A DNA stretch of 64,000 nucleotides from Perkinsus chesapeaki (lineage: Eukaryota; Perkinsozoa; Perkinsida; Perkinsidae), in assembly GCA_013115145.1 (NCBI GenBank), contig JAAPAO010000132.1, positions 1 through 64,000 on the forward strand. Reading direction: 5' to 3'. Below are positions 21,766 through 32,505 of the stretch, piece after piece; the stretch's first letter is position 1; the number at the start of each line of letters is the position of its first letter. The notes under the pieces were generated by a model. The model had not been told where the DNA came from and ran no database searches. It saw only the letters and a list, made by a program, of their open reading frames with translations. A program made the position numbers and the translations under genes.

Positions 21766-23078
21766 TTACATCTTACTATTACGGAAGCCCTGTACTTCCA
21801 AAGCCTCGGCTAATGACCCTACACAGGCCTGGACTATCTCCTTACGAGAATTATACCCCATCAGGCCGATCCTCCATACCTTGCCGGCTAGCTCCCCCAA
21901 TGCAAGGCCAATTTCAATGTTGAATTTTTCTCTCATATAGACGACAACAGCCTTACCATCAACACCTGGTGGGACCACGACCGTAGTCAGACTCGGTAGT
22001 CTGACGTCAGCGTCTTCGATCATCACTTCGAGACCGATCTTCTTGAGCTCAGCAACGAGGTAGTCAGCATTGGACTTGTGACGCGCCCATACGTTCTCGA
22101 GACCCTCCTCGGCGACTAGCTGCAGGGCCACTCTCATAGCGTAGATCATCGATATCGGGGCGGTATGGTGATACACTCGTGGAGCACCACCAGAACTTTG
22201 GATGTATTTGCGTATCATGGTCATGTCTAAATACCAATTAGGAACCTGAATGAGGTCATCTTGAATGTTGCCTGCGAAGGTATCTTACAGGGGTCTTTCT
22301 AGCAGCAAGCTTAGCCAAGGCACGTTCACCGAAGGTAAGGGGTGCTACACCAGGTGGGCATCCCATACACTTCTGGGTCCCAGCATAGGCAGCATCAACA
22401 AGCCAGTCATCAATGTAGACAGGGACACCACAAATGGAGGTGACGGTGTCGAGTAGGAGGAGGCAATCGTACTCCCTGCAAAGTTTGCCGACACCTTCCA
22501 TTGGTTGTTTGGTGCCGGTAGAGGTCTCAGCATGACATATCCACATTAGCTTTGGTCTATGTTCTTCTAGACCAGCACGTATCTCATCCAGAGTAAAAAC
22601 TGTGCCATAGGGCTTTCTGATGTGTTGCACGTTGGCACCGTAGCGACTGTGCATGTCGAGAGCGCGTTCACCAAAGTAGCCGTTAACGCAGATGAGATGG
22701 GTATCGCCGACCTCGGTAAGATTGGCGATCGCAGCCTCCCACGCGGCGCTACCAGTACCTTGCTGACAAGTGCGAGGCAGTAGGAGAGAGGGTCTTACCA
22801 GATACGGGGATGGTGAAAGTGTTATTGGTTTGCCATACATAACGGAGAAGCTTTTTCAAATCCTCAACAATAGCCAAGAAATCAACGTCCATATGGCCGA
22901 CCTGACAGTGTCGAAGCATGACCACTTTTAAAAGGATGATTCAACTCACTTGTGGCAAAGACATTGCTGCATGCACCTCAGGGTGGGCGTTCTGAGGGCC
23001 GGGGCCTAGAAGGAGCCTCGTGGGACCCTTGAAAGGTTTAACTTCACCAGTTAAAAAAGGATTATTGATACCCACCAT
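21766..23078 (-). CDS. Alanine-glyoxylate aminotransferase (class V PLP enzyme)
   Basis: Four exons, 22950-23078, 22799-22901, 22289-22758 and 21766-22245, with matching phases, giving about 393 residues, the usual length. The start is ATG 23078 (MVGINNPFLTGEVKPF). Motifs in order are LLLGPGPQNAHPEV, VGHMDVDFLAI, GTGSAAWEAAIANL, CHAETSTGTKQPMEG, LLLLDTVTSICG, the PLP-lysine motif AGTQKCMGCPPGVAP, and VPNWYLDMTMI. The enzyme transfers the amino group of alanine or serine to glyoxylate, linking glycolate detoxification to glycine. The C-terminus is SKM, a peroxisomal PTS1-like tripeptide. It is divergent from the ABCG gene, with 198 bp between start codons. Confidence 0.95.
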
Positions 23079-23276
23079 TACGGCCGAATGAGGGGTAACA
23101 GCTGTTCTGTGGCAGGACTCAAATCGGCGTGGGGCTGGGCGAGCGCTAATGCTATAGCGCAACTTCCGTTACGGGAGGTTTCTCAAAGATACCTGGCTAG
23201 ATGGCGCTGCTTGAGACACTATGTAAATTGCCCATTGTATTATGTATTTGCTAGACCTTATATTGCTCATCCTGCT

Positions 23277-25211
23277 ATGTCAATGCTAGACTCCGTTCCC
23301 GTAGCCCCTGGCCCTATGCATGCTAAGGAACTTGATCATCAAACCTCCACTTTCAGATGCATATCTGAGGTGCATCCAGGGTAAGTCCACATTAGGTGAA
23401 TCGAAGTGTATTGATGTGGTTTATCAGACACAGTGGCTCCAGTCTGGAATGGAGTCATGTCACCTTTAAGATTGGAGACAAGACCATTCTCAACGACTGC
23501 ACCGGATTCCTTAGACCCGGTGAGCTTACAGCCGTCCTTGGACCCTCGGGCTCCGGCAAGTCTACTTTGATGAACATCCTTGGTGGACGCCAACGCACAA
23601 AGGGACGAGGCAAATCGTTCGATGGAGCCGTCTCCTTCTGCGGCCAAGTTGACGAGCCCGTTAAGTTCCGCAGCAGAATTGCGTATGTTATGCAAGATGA
23701 CGCTCTCATCGCGACTAGCACTCCCCGAGAAATCTTGGAGTTCTCCGCCAAGCTGCGACTTGGTGCAAAGCAAAATATTGCCAGATCTGAGGTAGCGACG
23801 TAGTCGCATTGCCAAAGCATGTTGTTGTCAGATGAAAGCTCTCGTTAAAGATCTCATCGACTCCCTACGTCTGACATCTTGCTCCGAGACTCTAATCGGT
23901 AACGAGCTCATCAAAGGTGTGTCCGGCGGTGAGAGGAAACGCACGTCGGTGGGAGTGGAACTCATCACCAAGCCTGATATGATATTCCTCGACGAGCCCC
24001 TCTCTGGCCTGGATTCCTATGCTGCCTTCACCACGGTCACTGTACTCAAAGAGCTTGCTGAGACCGGTGTGCCTGTTATGATAACGGTGCATCAACCATC
24101 CAGTGAGATATATCAGTTATTTGATAACGTAATGATACTTTCCGCTGGTGAAGTGGTCTATTATGGTAAAACTGGCAGAGTTCCTGAGTTTTTCGAGAGG
24201 CATGCCGGATTGACCTGCCCGTCCAACTTCAACCCGGCTGACTTTGTGCTCTTTGCGCTGCAGACCGAGCCTCGCGATGTTATCGACAGACTGGTATTGG
24301 CGTATAAGAAGAGCTCTGAGAGGGACATCATGCCTTCTATAGATGCCGTTAGAAAAACTCACAAGGAGCTCGTGATGGAGAAGAAAGCACCTGGTCGGGC
24401 TAGCTTGGTGGCCCAATTCCGTGAACTACTGTATCGGGAAATACAAAGTACCCTGAGGAATCCTGTTGTACTGGTTATGCGGTACATGATCCTCTTAGTC
24501 CTTGGTCTTGTCTTTGGGCTTATCTTCTTTGATGTTGGTCAAAAGCAAGACCAGACCTTCTGGCTGAGTAACGCCGCTGAATTCCAAAGCTACTTTGGTG
24601 CCGTTGTTGCACTTAACATTATGGCTATGATGGGCTCAGCTCAAACTACTGTGTTGGCGTTCCCAGCTCAGCGTGGTATCTTCTTGCGCGAATATGCCGC
24701 TAATATGTATTCAGCAGTTCCCTACGTTATATCCAAGACCATTGTCGAACTGCCACTAGCATTTATGGACTCTCTTTTCCTCATGATTATTACCTACTGG
24801 TTGATGAATCTTCAAGGTAACTTCATGCTCTGGGTCCTCACATTATGGTTGATAAACCTATGTGCAGCATCTCTCGCACAAGTACTTGGTGCGGCCTGTA
24901 ATTCGGCAGCTCAGGCCATTCAAGTTCTTCCACTACTGACAGTGCCGCAGATTCTGTTCGGTGGCATTTTTACACCGGTTGATAATATTCCTGTCTGGCT
25001 CCGTTGGTTGCAATATGTATGCTTCCTGAAGTACGGAGTTAACATAACCTATCTCATTGAATTTGGTGATGACTTCGATGTTATCAATGATCAGCAAAAT
25101 GTTGATCCTGATCTACTGGGCCTTTATATTGGCGTCACATTTGCTATTTTAATTGTTATGAGAATGACTTCTATAATTATCCTTGAAAGAAAAGCTAAAT
25201 TTGTATTTTAA
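23277..25211 (+). CDS. ABCG (White/BCRP-type) half-transporter
   Basis: Three exons, 23277-23380, 23428-23791 and 23832-25211, in consistent phase, giving about 615 residues, normal for an ABCG half-transporter. The nucleotide-binding domain comes first: Walker A GPSGSGKST, Q-loop YVMQDD, signature VSGGERKR, and Walker B MIFLDEPLSGLDS followed by the switch histidine in VHQPS. The C-terminal domain has about six membrane helices, beginning near RNPVVLVMRYMILLVLGLVF and including a typical extracellular NIPVWLRWLQY stretch. These proteins dimerise to export lipids or xenobiotics; the substrate is unknown. ATG 23277 was chosen as the first Met preceding the first donor. Confidence 0.93.
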
Positions 25212-25876
25212 ATTTAAGTATTTCTAACACTGCATTACGTATGAGGTAGGCCTCCAGGAGGCCGCCGCCGCCGTCATGTGTAGTTGATCTGATGGAGTGA
25301 GCAAAACTCCTATCTTAATGTGGTGCGCGATGATGACAATATTCACTGTTGTGTTGCAAAGTATCTACCTATGATAATATCAATCATTGGCTGTATGGTA
25401 TTGGCGCCGAGCATCACTGCGATTGCAACTACGTCTTCCACCGCGTATAGATACTTTTACATCAGTACGTTTGTTTATCGTATACCCTCAATTTGTATAA
25501 CGGCTCATGAAGTCCTAACTGTTTGTCCGCGAACTAGCTTAACAATGGGAGAGGGAGCTCGAAGCACGGAACTGAACAGCGAGGAAGATTTGATACGACC
25601 TGGTCATATCAAATTTGGGAGATTGTTCTTTCTATAAAATGAGAATCCAGAATACGGCTTCCCTTGGATTTGATACTCTACCAGATATGCTACTACGTTA
25701 ATCAATAGAAATGAAGGGGCATATAGCATGTTTGCAAGTGACGGGATGGTTCAGAACTAAGAACTGTATTAACACAACAGTCCCCATTTCACATAAACAT
25801 CAGTAAAATACATAAATCCGCACCGAGTAAGGTAATTATCGTAGTCAATTATAAGCGAAGGGAATAGTTGGTGAAA
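25212..25876. other. Convergent intergenic region
   Basis: The 3' side of both the ABCG gene (plus) and the first unknown paralogue (minus). One plus-strand frame at 25320-25637 has no recognisable domain or signal peptide. Nothing else was seen. Confidence 0.45.
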
Positions 25877-26390
25877 TCATCGCACCATACTATGGGGCAA
25901 AGCGTATTGTAGGATGGGTTCTGGTGGCATGGGCACAAGACGGTGTTGGTCCACAAGTCCTTCATACACTCCACACATTATAGCCAATAACCTCTCGCTG
26001 TGAAGGTGAGTGTGACGGGGTTGTTCCTCATCGATGCTCGCAAGTATAGCCTCCAACGCCTCAGAGCACTTAGCGTCCGAGTCGGTGAATGAGGAAGCTA
26101 TGCGTTTCTCATACACAGGGTCAGTTACATCATTAGTCATATATTCAATACCTCTCATCTTCAAACCCGTGAGCTTCGCATCTGGAGCATGAGGATCGGA
26201 TGATCTACATAAAAGCATACGCGCAGCTGGAAATGGAGCTTGGCAGGACTACACGTTGAACTCCGTATGGTTCCGGCACTCCAGCCTCCTTGTTCTTAAG
26301 AACCCTCGGAAGGAATGGAATCTCCACTTCACTGGGTTAGCGACGAGGCACACGCTTCCGCCTACCGATTTAAGGATCGGGGATCCCTGT
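25877..26390 (-). CDS. Unknown protein, tandem paralogue 1 (5' part unresolved)
   Basis: Two linked exons. The upstream exon (about 26265-26390) encodes KWRFHSFRGFLRTRRLECRN. After a short intron (about 26219-26264) the second exon encodes SSDPHAPDAKLTGLKMRGIE and ends at the stop 25877. The same exon layout, intron phase and residues recur in the next gene, so this is a real family. Conserved features are SFRGxLR, LECxNxxEF, SDP, an I-x-Y-M acidic loop before DPxY, and a C-terminal helix ending HRL..P.P. The start codon was not found, and more exons probably lie above 26390. No match to a known domain comes to mind. Confidence 0.5.
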
Positions 26391-26900
26391 AGAGAGACAA
26401 CTACTTGCAAACAGCTTTTCTAGGAAGTTGCTAACCTACTGGTCTCAAAACCGAGCAACGGGCAATTGCGATCATCGAAAATATGAAGGCCGGAATTACT
26501 ATCATGATGCTGAAATAGTGAAACTGCCGGGTATGAAGGAATGGAGTTCGGATGGACCGCGCCGCTAACAGTGATATGCCAGCGGGGCGTAGTCACGAGA
26601 CAGGAAGCGCGCTCTAACTTGAACAGGTCCGCAGTTGCAGTCTCAGGGCTCCTTGCGATCCAACTGTCATACTATGCTATTATATGACTCGTTCTGGCTT
26701 AACTGTTATACCATGTTGAATGTACCCATGAAGTTAACTGTTAGACCTTCAAGGTTCGACGCCCGTACGTTAAAACATTTATCATATAAAATTGGTGTCC
26801 TATTCCCGCACTGTTGTGAGAAACACATCACCATTTCTTCTACGCATGAACAACGGCTTAACACCCGAATACACACATTACACCACATACACCGGTTGAG

Positions 26901-28430
26901 TTATCGATGGACATCACGTGGTGTCAAGTGATGGGGGTTTGGTAGTGGTTGGACGGGTCTCAAACGGTACTGTGCTGGAAGCTGCCTGTATATCCTACAA
27001 ATGTCAGTCAACAATCCCTCAACGTTGAGCCCTTGGCCCGGGGCGCGCCCTCCGATCCTCTCGCGTATTGTCCTCGCAGCATGGAAGCATTCGAGATCCG
27101 AGCTGGTGGGTTGGTCGGTTATATCCATATCATACAACGGGTCGGGAATATCATCATCATCTGGCATATAATCAGTACCATTCACCTTTATGCTTATCAG
27201 TCTCGCCTTCCAGTCCGGTGGATCCGAGGCTCTGTATAAAAAGGGGTGATACCGTTCGCAGGTGTAGAGGTTGGTAGGCTTACGATTGGAATTCCGAGCC
27301 ATTCGGGCACTCCAGTATGAGACTTCTTAATCTCCCTCTAAAGGACTCAAACGACCATCTTAAGCCATGGCCTTCGATAATGCATCCACCTCCGTGGCTG
27401 CGTGCACGGATAAGGAATCGCTAACGAGAAACAAAGCATGGGCAACATATAAGATTATCAGCTTACCGGCCTCGGGGGCCCACCCGACAATGCAATGGTG
27501 AGTATAGGAAATGTGAAGTCTAGGAGTGTTCTCATAAGAAAGTTTGGGGTTCACGTTAGTTAACTGTACAACGAACTTTCAGGAGCGGCACGATTTGCCG
27601 GGTAAATGATTCCTCACCTATACCCTTCAACGCATCATCTCATTAACAACACCACTACCAATTAATATTAATAACATCAACAGCGTAAAGCATGCTCACT
27701 CGCGGACGGAGTACTCAACTTCCTGACATACTTGGTTTGCTTGAGAGGCTATAGTGCCGCACATCTCATCGCGAGTACCGTGGTGAACTCGTGGAAGGTT
27801 TGGAATATGAATTCACCATGCTCCCCCGTGAGGCACATTCGAGCCCTAACAGCGATGCCCAAACAGTGAGCATTAGTTTGCGGCAGGGATGCACGTAGTC
27901 CCCTTTCTAGGAGAGGATCTCTCGAATGCCTCATAGGCTCTGATGTCACCATTTCGGCTACGGACCCGACTCTTTCTCAACTTGATGATTACCATCCTTG
28001 ACCCTGAAATGAGCTCAATGAAAATGAGCACTCGGAGGCTAGCGATTACAAACCTACAAGTCAAAGAAAACCCCGCCATCAACAGCACCAGCGCAATCTA
28101 ACATCAACTGTGAATGCCCATAAGAAATCTGTGCTTAGAGTGTGTCATTGAACCATATACTGTATTGTCCCTAGAGAAGTAGTCCATCACAGTTAAACCC
28201 CTGCAACGGCCGGCTTACCCCTCTCCCATCCAGGGTAACTCCCGGAGAGGCACCCGACATAAATGTCGGACCCTGATTGTCATCAGGCATCATTTCGAAG
28301 TCCTCTACCTCGTTTGAGGCCCCCCATGTCGAAGAGGCTGTATGGTGATGCTGAGGGATGGCTTGTTTAGCGCGCTTATCCGCAGGGCCGCCACTATTGG
28401 CATTTCATCCGAAAGGTCTCTTTTGTGACT
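26901..28430 (-). CDS. Unknown protein, tandem paralogue 2
   Basis: Paralogue of the preceding gene. The C-terminal exons encode RWSFESFRGRLRSLILECPN, then ASDPPDWKARLISIKVNGTD, an acidic DDDDIPDPLYD loop, and a tail ending at 26901. Upstream exons are tentative: one around 27480-27560 contains NPKLSYENTPRLHISYTHHC, and one around 28225-28430 is polar (KQAIPQHHHTASSTWGASNE) with a good GTAAGCC donor. The boundary at 28430 is an estimate. No signal peptide was identified and the function is unknown. The tandem arrangement implies local duplication. Confidence 0.45.
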
Positions 28431-29081
28431 TCACAGCTTGCAAGAAGAACACACTCAATTGCGTTACAGTTAGGTTTATTGATGAACATTACTATTCAAC
28501 AACTACCGGGATGAACAGCCCCATAGCAGCAGCGAGAGTAATGGATGAACTAGAGATTGATTACAGACTCAAAAGCGAGTGTATTATGCAACCGAATCTC
28601 CTAAGGGAGGGAGTGAGCAACTCTTTGAACCATATTTTACAACGGCTGTTGTTTGTTTGTTTGGGTGGCCTTGCCGACCGCCATAGTGGCAGTATTCGGT
28701 GTTAGCGCCACACGGAGCTAGCTCCGTAGATTTGTTGGTCCGCTGCATCCTGCCTGGCTCAGGATTCCAAATCCACCTCGTCGTCTTCCGCTCGGCCTCC
28801 TCCTTAGTGCTAGTAATGGTACAGAATAGTAAACAATCAAGTAATGATACATTTATATACATATATATTTTTTCCTTTTTTTTCAACGGCTGTTGTAGTT
28901 CTAACGAACCCTGCTATAACCTATCATTTCCGTACGGGTTCCTGTTTTTGAGAAGAGGAGATGATCCTCACGGGGCACACGGTGATTTCCAGTCTCCGGG
29001 CGAGCGATGTATTTCGTGGCGCGTGACGATAGACGACCCGGGCTGCTGGCTGCTGGCCTTTCCGGTGACTACTTAGTCGCA
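28431..29081. other. Intergenic region upstream of the secreted His-rich gene
   Basis: Contains a T-rich run near 28868-28882 and an alternating TA stretch just before it. Frames on both strands (28358-28705, 28584-28886) lack recognisable domains. It probably holds the promoter and 5' UTR of the plus-strand gene at 29082. Confidence 0.4.
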
Positions 29082-31521
29082 ATGCGTAAGATACTCTATA
29101 TCATCATCAGCAGCAGCTGTATAGTTATAATAGGGGCTCTAGGAGCAGGGAGTGATACAGTATGGCATCCTATCAATCATCATAGTGATGAAGAGGAACG
29201 CCAAAGGATGATGCATCAATTTGGCGGCGCACAAACATTACCTGGTTTTCCGTCACTTAAAGCCAATCCATTGTTAACTGCCGAGGAGGATAACCACCCT
29301 AAGGAGGTTGGGAGCTTGGAGCTACCGGCCCCTAGGATACCAAATGCGACACAGTATGAGAGATCGGGGGTACCTGTGTCCGAGCATAAGGGGCCTTATC
29401 ATCCAGCATTACACAGTGTACATTATAATAGTAATCATAGTGATGAGGAGATAAGGGAGGAAGGGGACAATCGACGACACAACTCCAATGGTGAAGAGGA
29501 GGAGGATGGGTTAGAGTTCCATGGCAAGACACACACTACAACGAAAATGGCAGTTGGTGAGCATAAGGCTGGAGGGAGGGAGGTGGAAGGGGATAATGAG
29601 GCAATAGGATCCAAGGGAGGTGGTGAAGTTCATGTCCATGATGATAATAGTGGAACTAGTAGAGTCGGGCCGCAACAGGGAGGAGTTACTATTGGTGGTG
29701 GCAATCAAGTGATGTCTCACGGTGATACCATAGGTAGGCTAAGTAAAGAGGAGACCAATGTTATGGGCTCAAAGGAGGAGCATGAGGAGGGGATGGAGCA
29801 TGCTGGTCATGAATGGCATCCACATAGACATCACAGGCATAAGGGACACACCAACGATAATGGGAAGGGTAAATTAGGACACGATAAAGTACCTAAGGAG
29901 TATCATCCATCATTGCATCATAAGGCTGAATCCAAAGCCACAGACTCGGACCTTCCGATGGCCCCACCAGGTAGTAACAATCTCTAAAGTGTACAGGTAG
30001 TTCAGGGTTAGGTCATCGACATGAACTGGAAATATCCGAGGTTGAAGGGGAACCTGGATACGAGGGGACCTTGGCGGAGGAACTATCGTCGTTACTAAGT
30101 CTGTGGACTGGCGGTGGTGCACGGGTAATACGGGAAGGCCGTGTATCGGTGTACACTGGGGGCTTTAGGTATCGACAGAACTACAGATGGTTAATAAGGA
30201 AGGAGGCAAATGGGTGTCTAACATGGCCAATGGCCAGTCCTCTTCTTCCTCTAGGACCAAGGCATGGCTGGCTGCCGCTGCTGAGCGGTATACTGGGGAT
30301 GTAAGGGAAGTGTGGTATTAATTAGGGAGTAGGGAACATTATCAGATAAACCACCAAGTAGAGGGGGATGTGATGCTGGGAAAGCTCATTACTTTTCTAT
30401 CCCTCAACTCCATGGGCGGCCCCAACGATCTCATAACTGGCTCCAGTGACCCCGGTCTAGGTAGTCACGCCGGACTTTATCCGATTTCCACTTCACACTG
30501 TAGGTGACCTTCGAGCCTCCGACTCAGCCTTTATATGCAATCATGTATGTTGGCAGAGGCATCCTCAAGGGTTTGCGAGGTCTAGTATAAAGGGTGTGGC
30601 ATCGTTGGCGACACAATGTGAGCTGTCTCCTATGGCCGCCATACTACTTGGGCACAAGAAGCCTGGTCTCATGAGGTGTTGCCAATCTGATCTCTATCTC
30701 CAGCAATTGTCTCTTGTAGAGCCATCGGAAAGGTATGTGATGAGGAGTGTATGGCAATAACAGTCGAAGAGAACAGCCCAGTGTCGGCCTGTGTAGAGGT
30801 CCCATGCTCACAGCGTTGTCGGGTTGAAGGTGATATCTAGCTCTCCTCATCATCTCCCCTCAGTTGTATCTTGTTGGTTTAGGTAATCGTTGTACATCGA
30901 CTCTTCAACATGACTGGTATGCTGATGGGTTGTGCTCTACTAAATGCACTCCTACTGAGGGTAAGGTATGCGGGACAAAGACAGCACCACAGCCGAAGAC
31001 AGCCTATCAAGGTAGTCAACACACTTACGACTCAAGGTGGGCAGCAGCAGCAGCCTCAGGGCCCATCACCTACCATTGCTTAGGTGCCTCTGGACTAGGA
31101 CCTGCGATCGCTGCCTTAGTCAAGAGATGCCTCCCTCACTGGTAGTGCTATTCTCTCTTCTTCTTTCCCCACATCTGCACCTCAGCCTTCCATGGGCCCA
31201 TTGACTCTTGCTGCCGACATGTACTGTATAAACTTCGACGGTGCTTGCCGGCCATCTAGAGGTGATGGTACCTGCAGTGTCAAGAAGGGCGAAGAATCTC
31301 CTACAAAGTGGGCACCTGTTATACCTACTAAGGCTTATACCATATTCAGCTCCCCTTCTGAGGAGTTCTTCACCTGTGCTGCGCCCTACTTTGAGGAGGC
31401 CTACCCTTATGGTCCCTACTACACAACAGTGGGAGGCAAGCCGATAAAGGAGGTTAAGAACATTCGGGTAGATTGGAATAATCATACGGTGGGTCTGAGA
31501 CTATGCAATAGAGGTTGTTGA
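29082..31521 (+). CDS. Secreted His/acid-rich multi-exon protein
   Basis: ATG 29082 (the last of the in-frame ATGs near the start) gives a signal peptide, MRKILYIIISSSCIVIIGAL. Exon 1, about 300 codons, is dominated by His, Asp, Glu and Gly, with clusters such as GHEWHPHRHHRHKGHTND, which suggests metal binding. A short intron (about 29964-29998) then leads in phase to EGTLAEELSSLLSLWTGG and RQNYRWLIRKEANGTKAWLA. Later exons carry DVMLGKLITFLSLNSMGGPN, SAFICNHVCWQRHPQGFA, a Cys-containing exon (NRCTSTLQHDWYADGLCSTK) and a last exon starting about 31170 (MYCINFDGACRPSRGDGTCS) with the stop at 31519-31521. The downstream part looks globular and extracellular, with many Cys. No family was recognised. 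The last junctions (30980-31190) are uncertain. Confidence 0.6.
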
Positions 31522-31608
31522 GGTCCAGGCTGCGATAGGTAGCCGTGGAAGCAGTCATGCACAATCATCGAGGGGCGCCTCCTGATTGCCTTAAAGCAAG
31601 GTTTTTAG

Positions 31609-32405
31609 TTGTGGATGAAGATCGAGAGCGAAAGTCCGAAAGGTCCCGGGTTCGATCCTCGGTTAGGGTACTTTTGTAGTTATCGCTCCGGCAACCGTGA
31701 ATGGCAGTCTAGGATATGCGCGGACCACTGGAACGATCGGACCTTGCCGTGGGAAGCCGATGATCGACCCACCAAGGGTGACTTTGATGGGCGCGTAGAG
31801 AGTGTAGGCATGCTGCTATGTTGGACGCCTTGTAACGTGGTGGGCGCAGATGTTCCTGTTCAAAGAGGATCAGAACCCCACCAGGCCAGCATCCCTCAGG
31901 GTCGTCGGTGAGGTACCTTTAATGAAGGCGGCACTTGACAGGAATAATGTTAGAAGTTGTCCATCATAGCGCCTGGAATCCTCTCTGCCCAGGTCGTGCA
32001 CTTCACCCCCGACTTCGACGACTATCAGCTCCTGCTGTGCCTCGGGCCAGCGGAGGGGTACATGTCACCTCTGGGCAGCTCTGCATTGAAGGTCATCTCC
32101 CTACCGGTAGCCTTATCCCTCCAGCCCTCCTATAGGTTCTCGGGCCATGGCGTTTGCAGTTGACTGATGATCTGAGGGAGACCGATGATGGTCTTCAGAG
32201 AGGCAAGGAGCCCGGCGATACGGTGGAGGTGCGGTGGATCTGTCCGTTGTCCTCGGCGCATGACCTCCATTGCAGTTACCTTCGCCAGGCATGCACACTC
32301 ATGGCGTGCTGGTCCCTTGAGACCATGTTAGATTTTCTGTCGCAGAATTGGCGACCTTCTTTACTGCTCGATGAGCGGTGCCCATTTACCATGTCCGAGC
32401 ACTAA
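31609..32405 (+). CDS. Unknown Cys-containing protein, possibly continuing the preceding gene
   Basis: Exons join in a consistent phase. MWMKIESE at 31609-31633 is followed by the tRNA-like intron 31634-31666, then YFCSYRSGNREWQSRICADH. A 46-nt intron leads to MFLFKEDQNPTRPASLRVV, then HFTPDFDDYQLLLCLGPAEG, and finally LTDDLRETDDGLQRGKEPGD through to the stop at 32405. There are several Cys and Trp residues and no recognised domain. ATG 31609 has no signal peptide, and the exons could instead be the 3' end of the secreted gene at 29082 if the stop at 31521 is spliced out. The phasing of the internal introns makes coding likely; gene boundaries are uncertain. Confidence 0.45.
31634..31666 (+). 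repeat. Intron made largely of a tRNA T-arm-like sequence
   Basis: A GT...AG segment of 33 nt whose core reads AAGGTCCCGGGTTCGATCCT, a match to the variable-loop/T-arm part of a tRNA with a perfect B-box GGTTCGATCC at 31649-31658. Removing it joins IESE to YFCSYRSGN in one frame with a single Arg at the junction, which supports its being an intron. Confidence 0.6.
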
Positions 32406-32505
32406 AGTGCTTATCAACAACACCTTTGCTGTGGAAAGTTGGTATTGAGTTGCAGTCTAGTGGTAATGAGGAATCGTAAAACTTAGTGGTACCGCTTCAA
32501 GTGAT

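Noticed and set aside
22246-22288. Frameshift in the aminotransferase gene
   Set aside because: The apparent frame change is resolved by a 43-nt GT-AG intron that joins KTP to VPNWYLDMTMI exactly as expected for the family.
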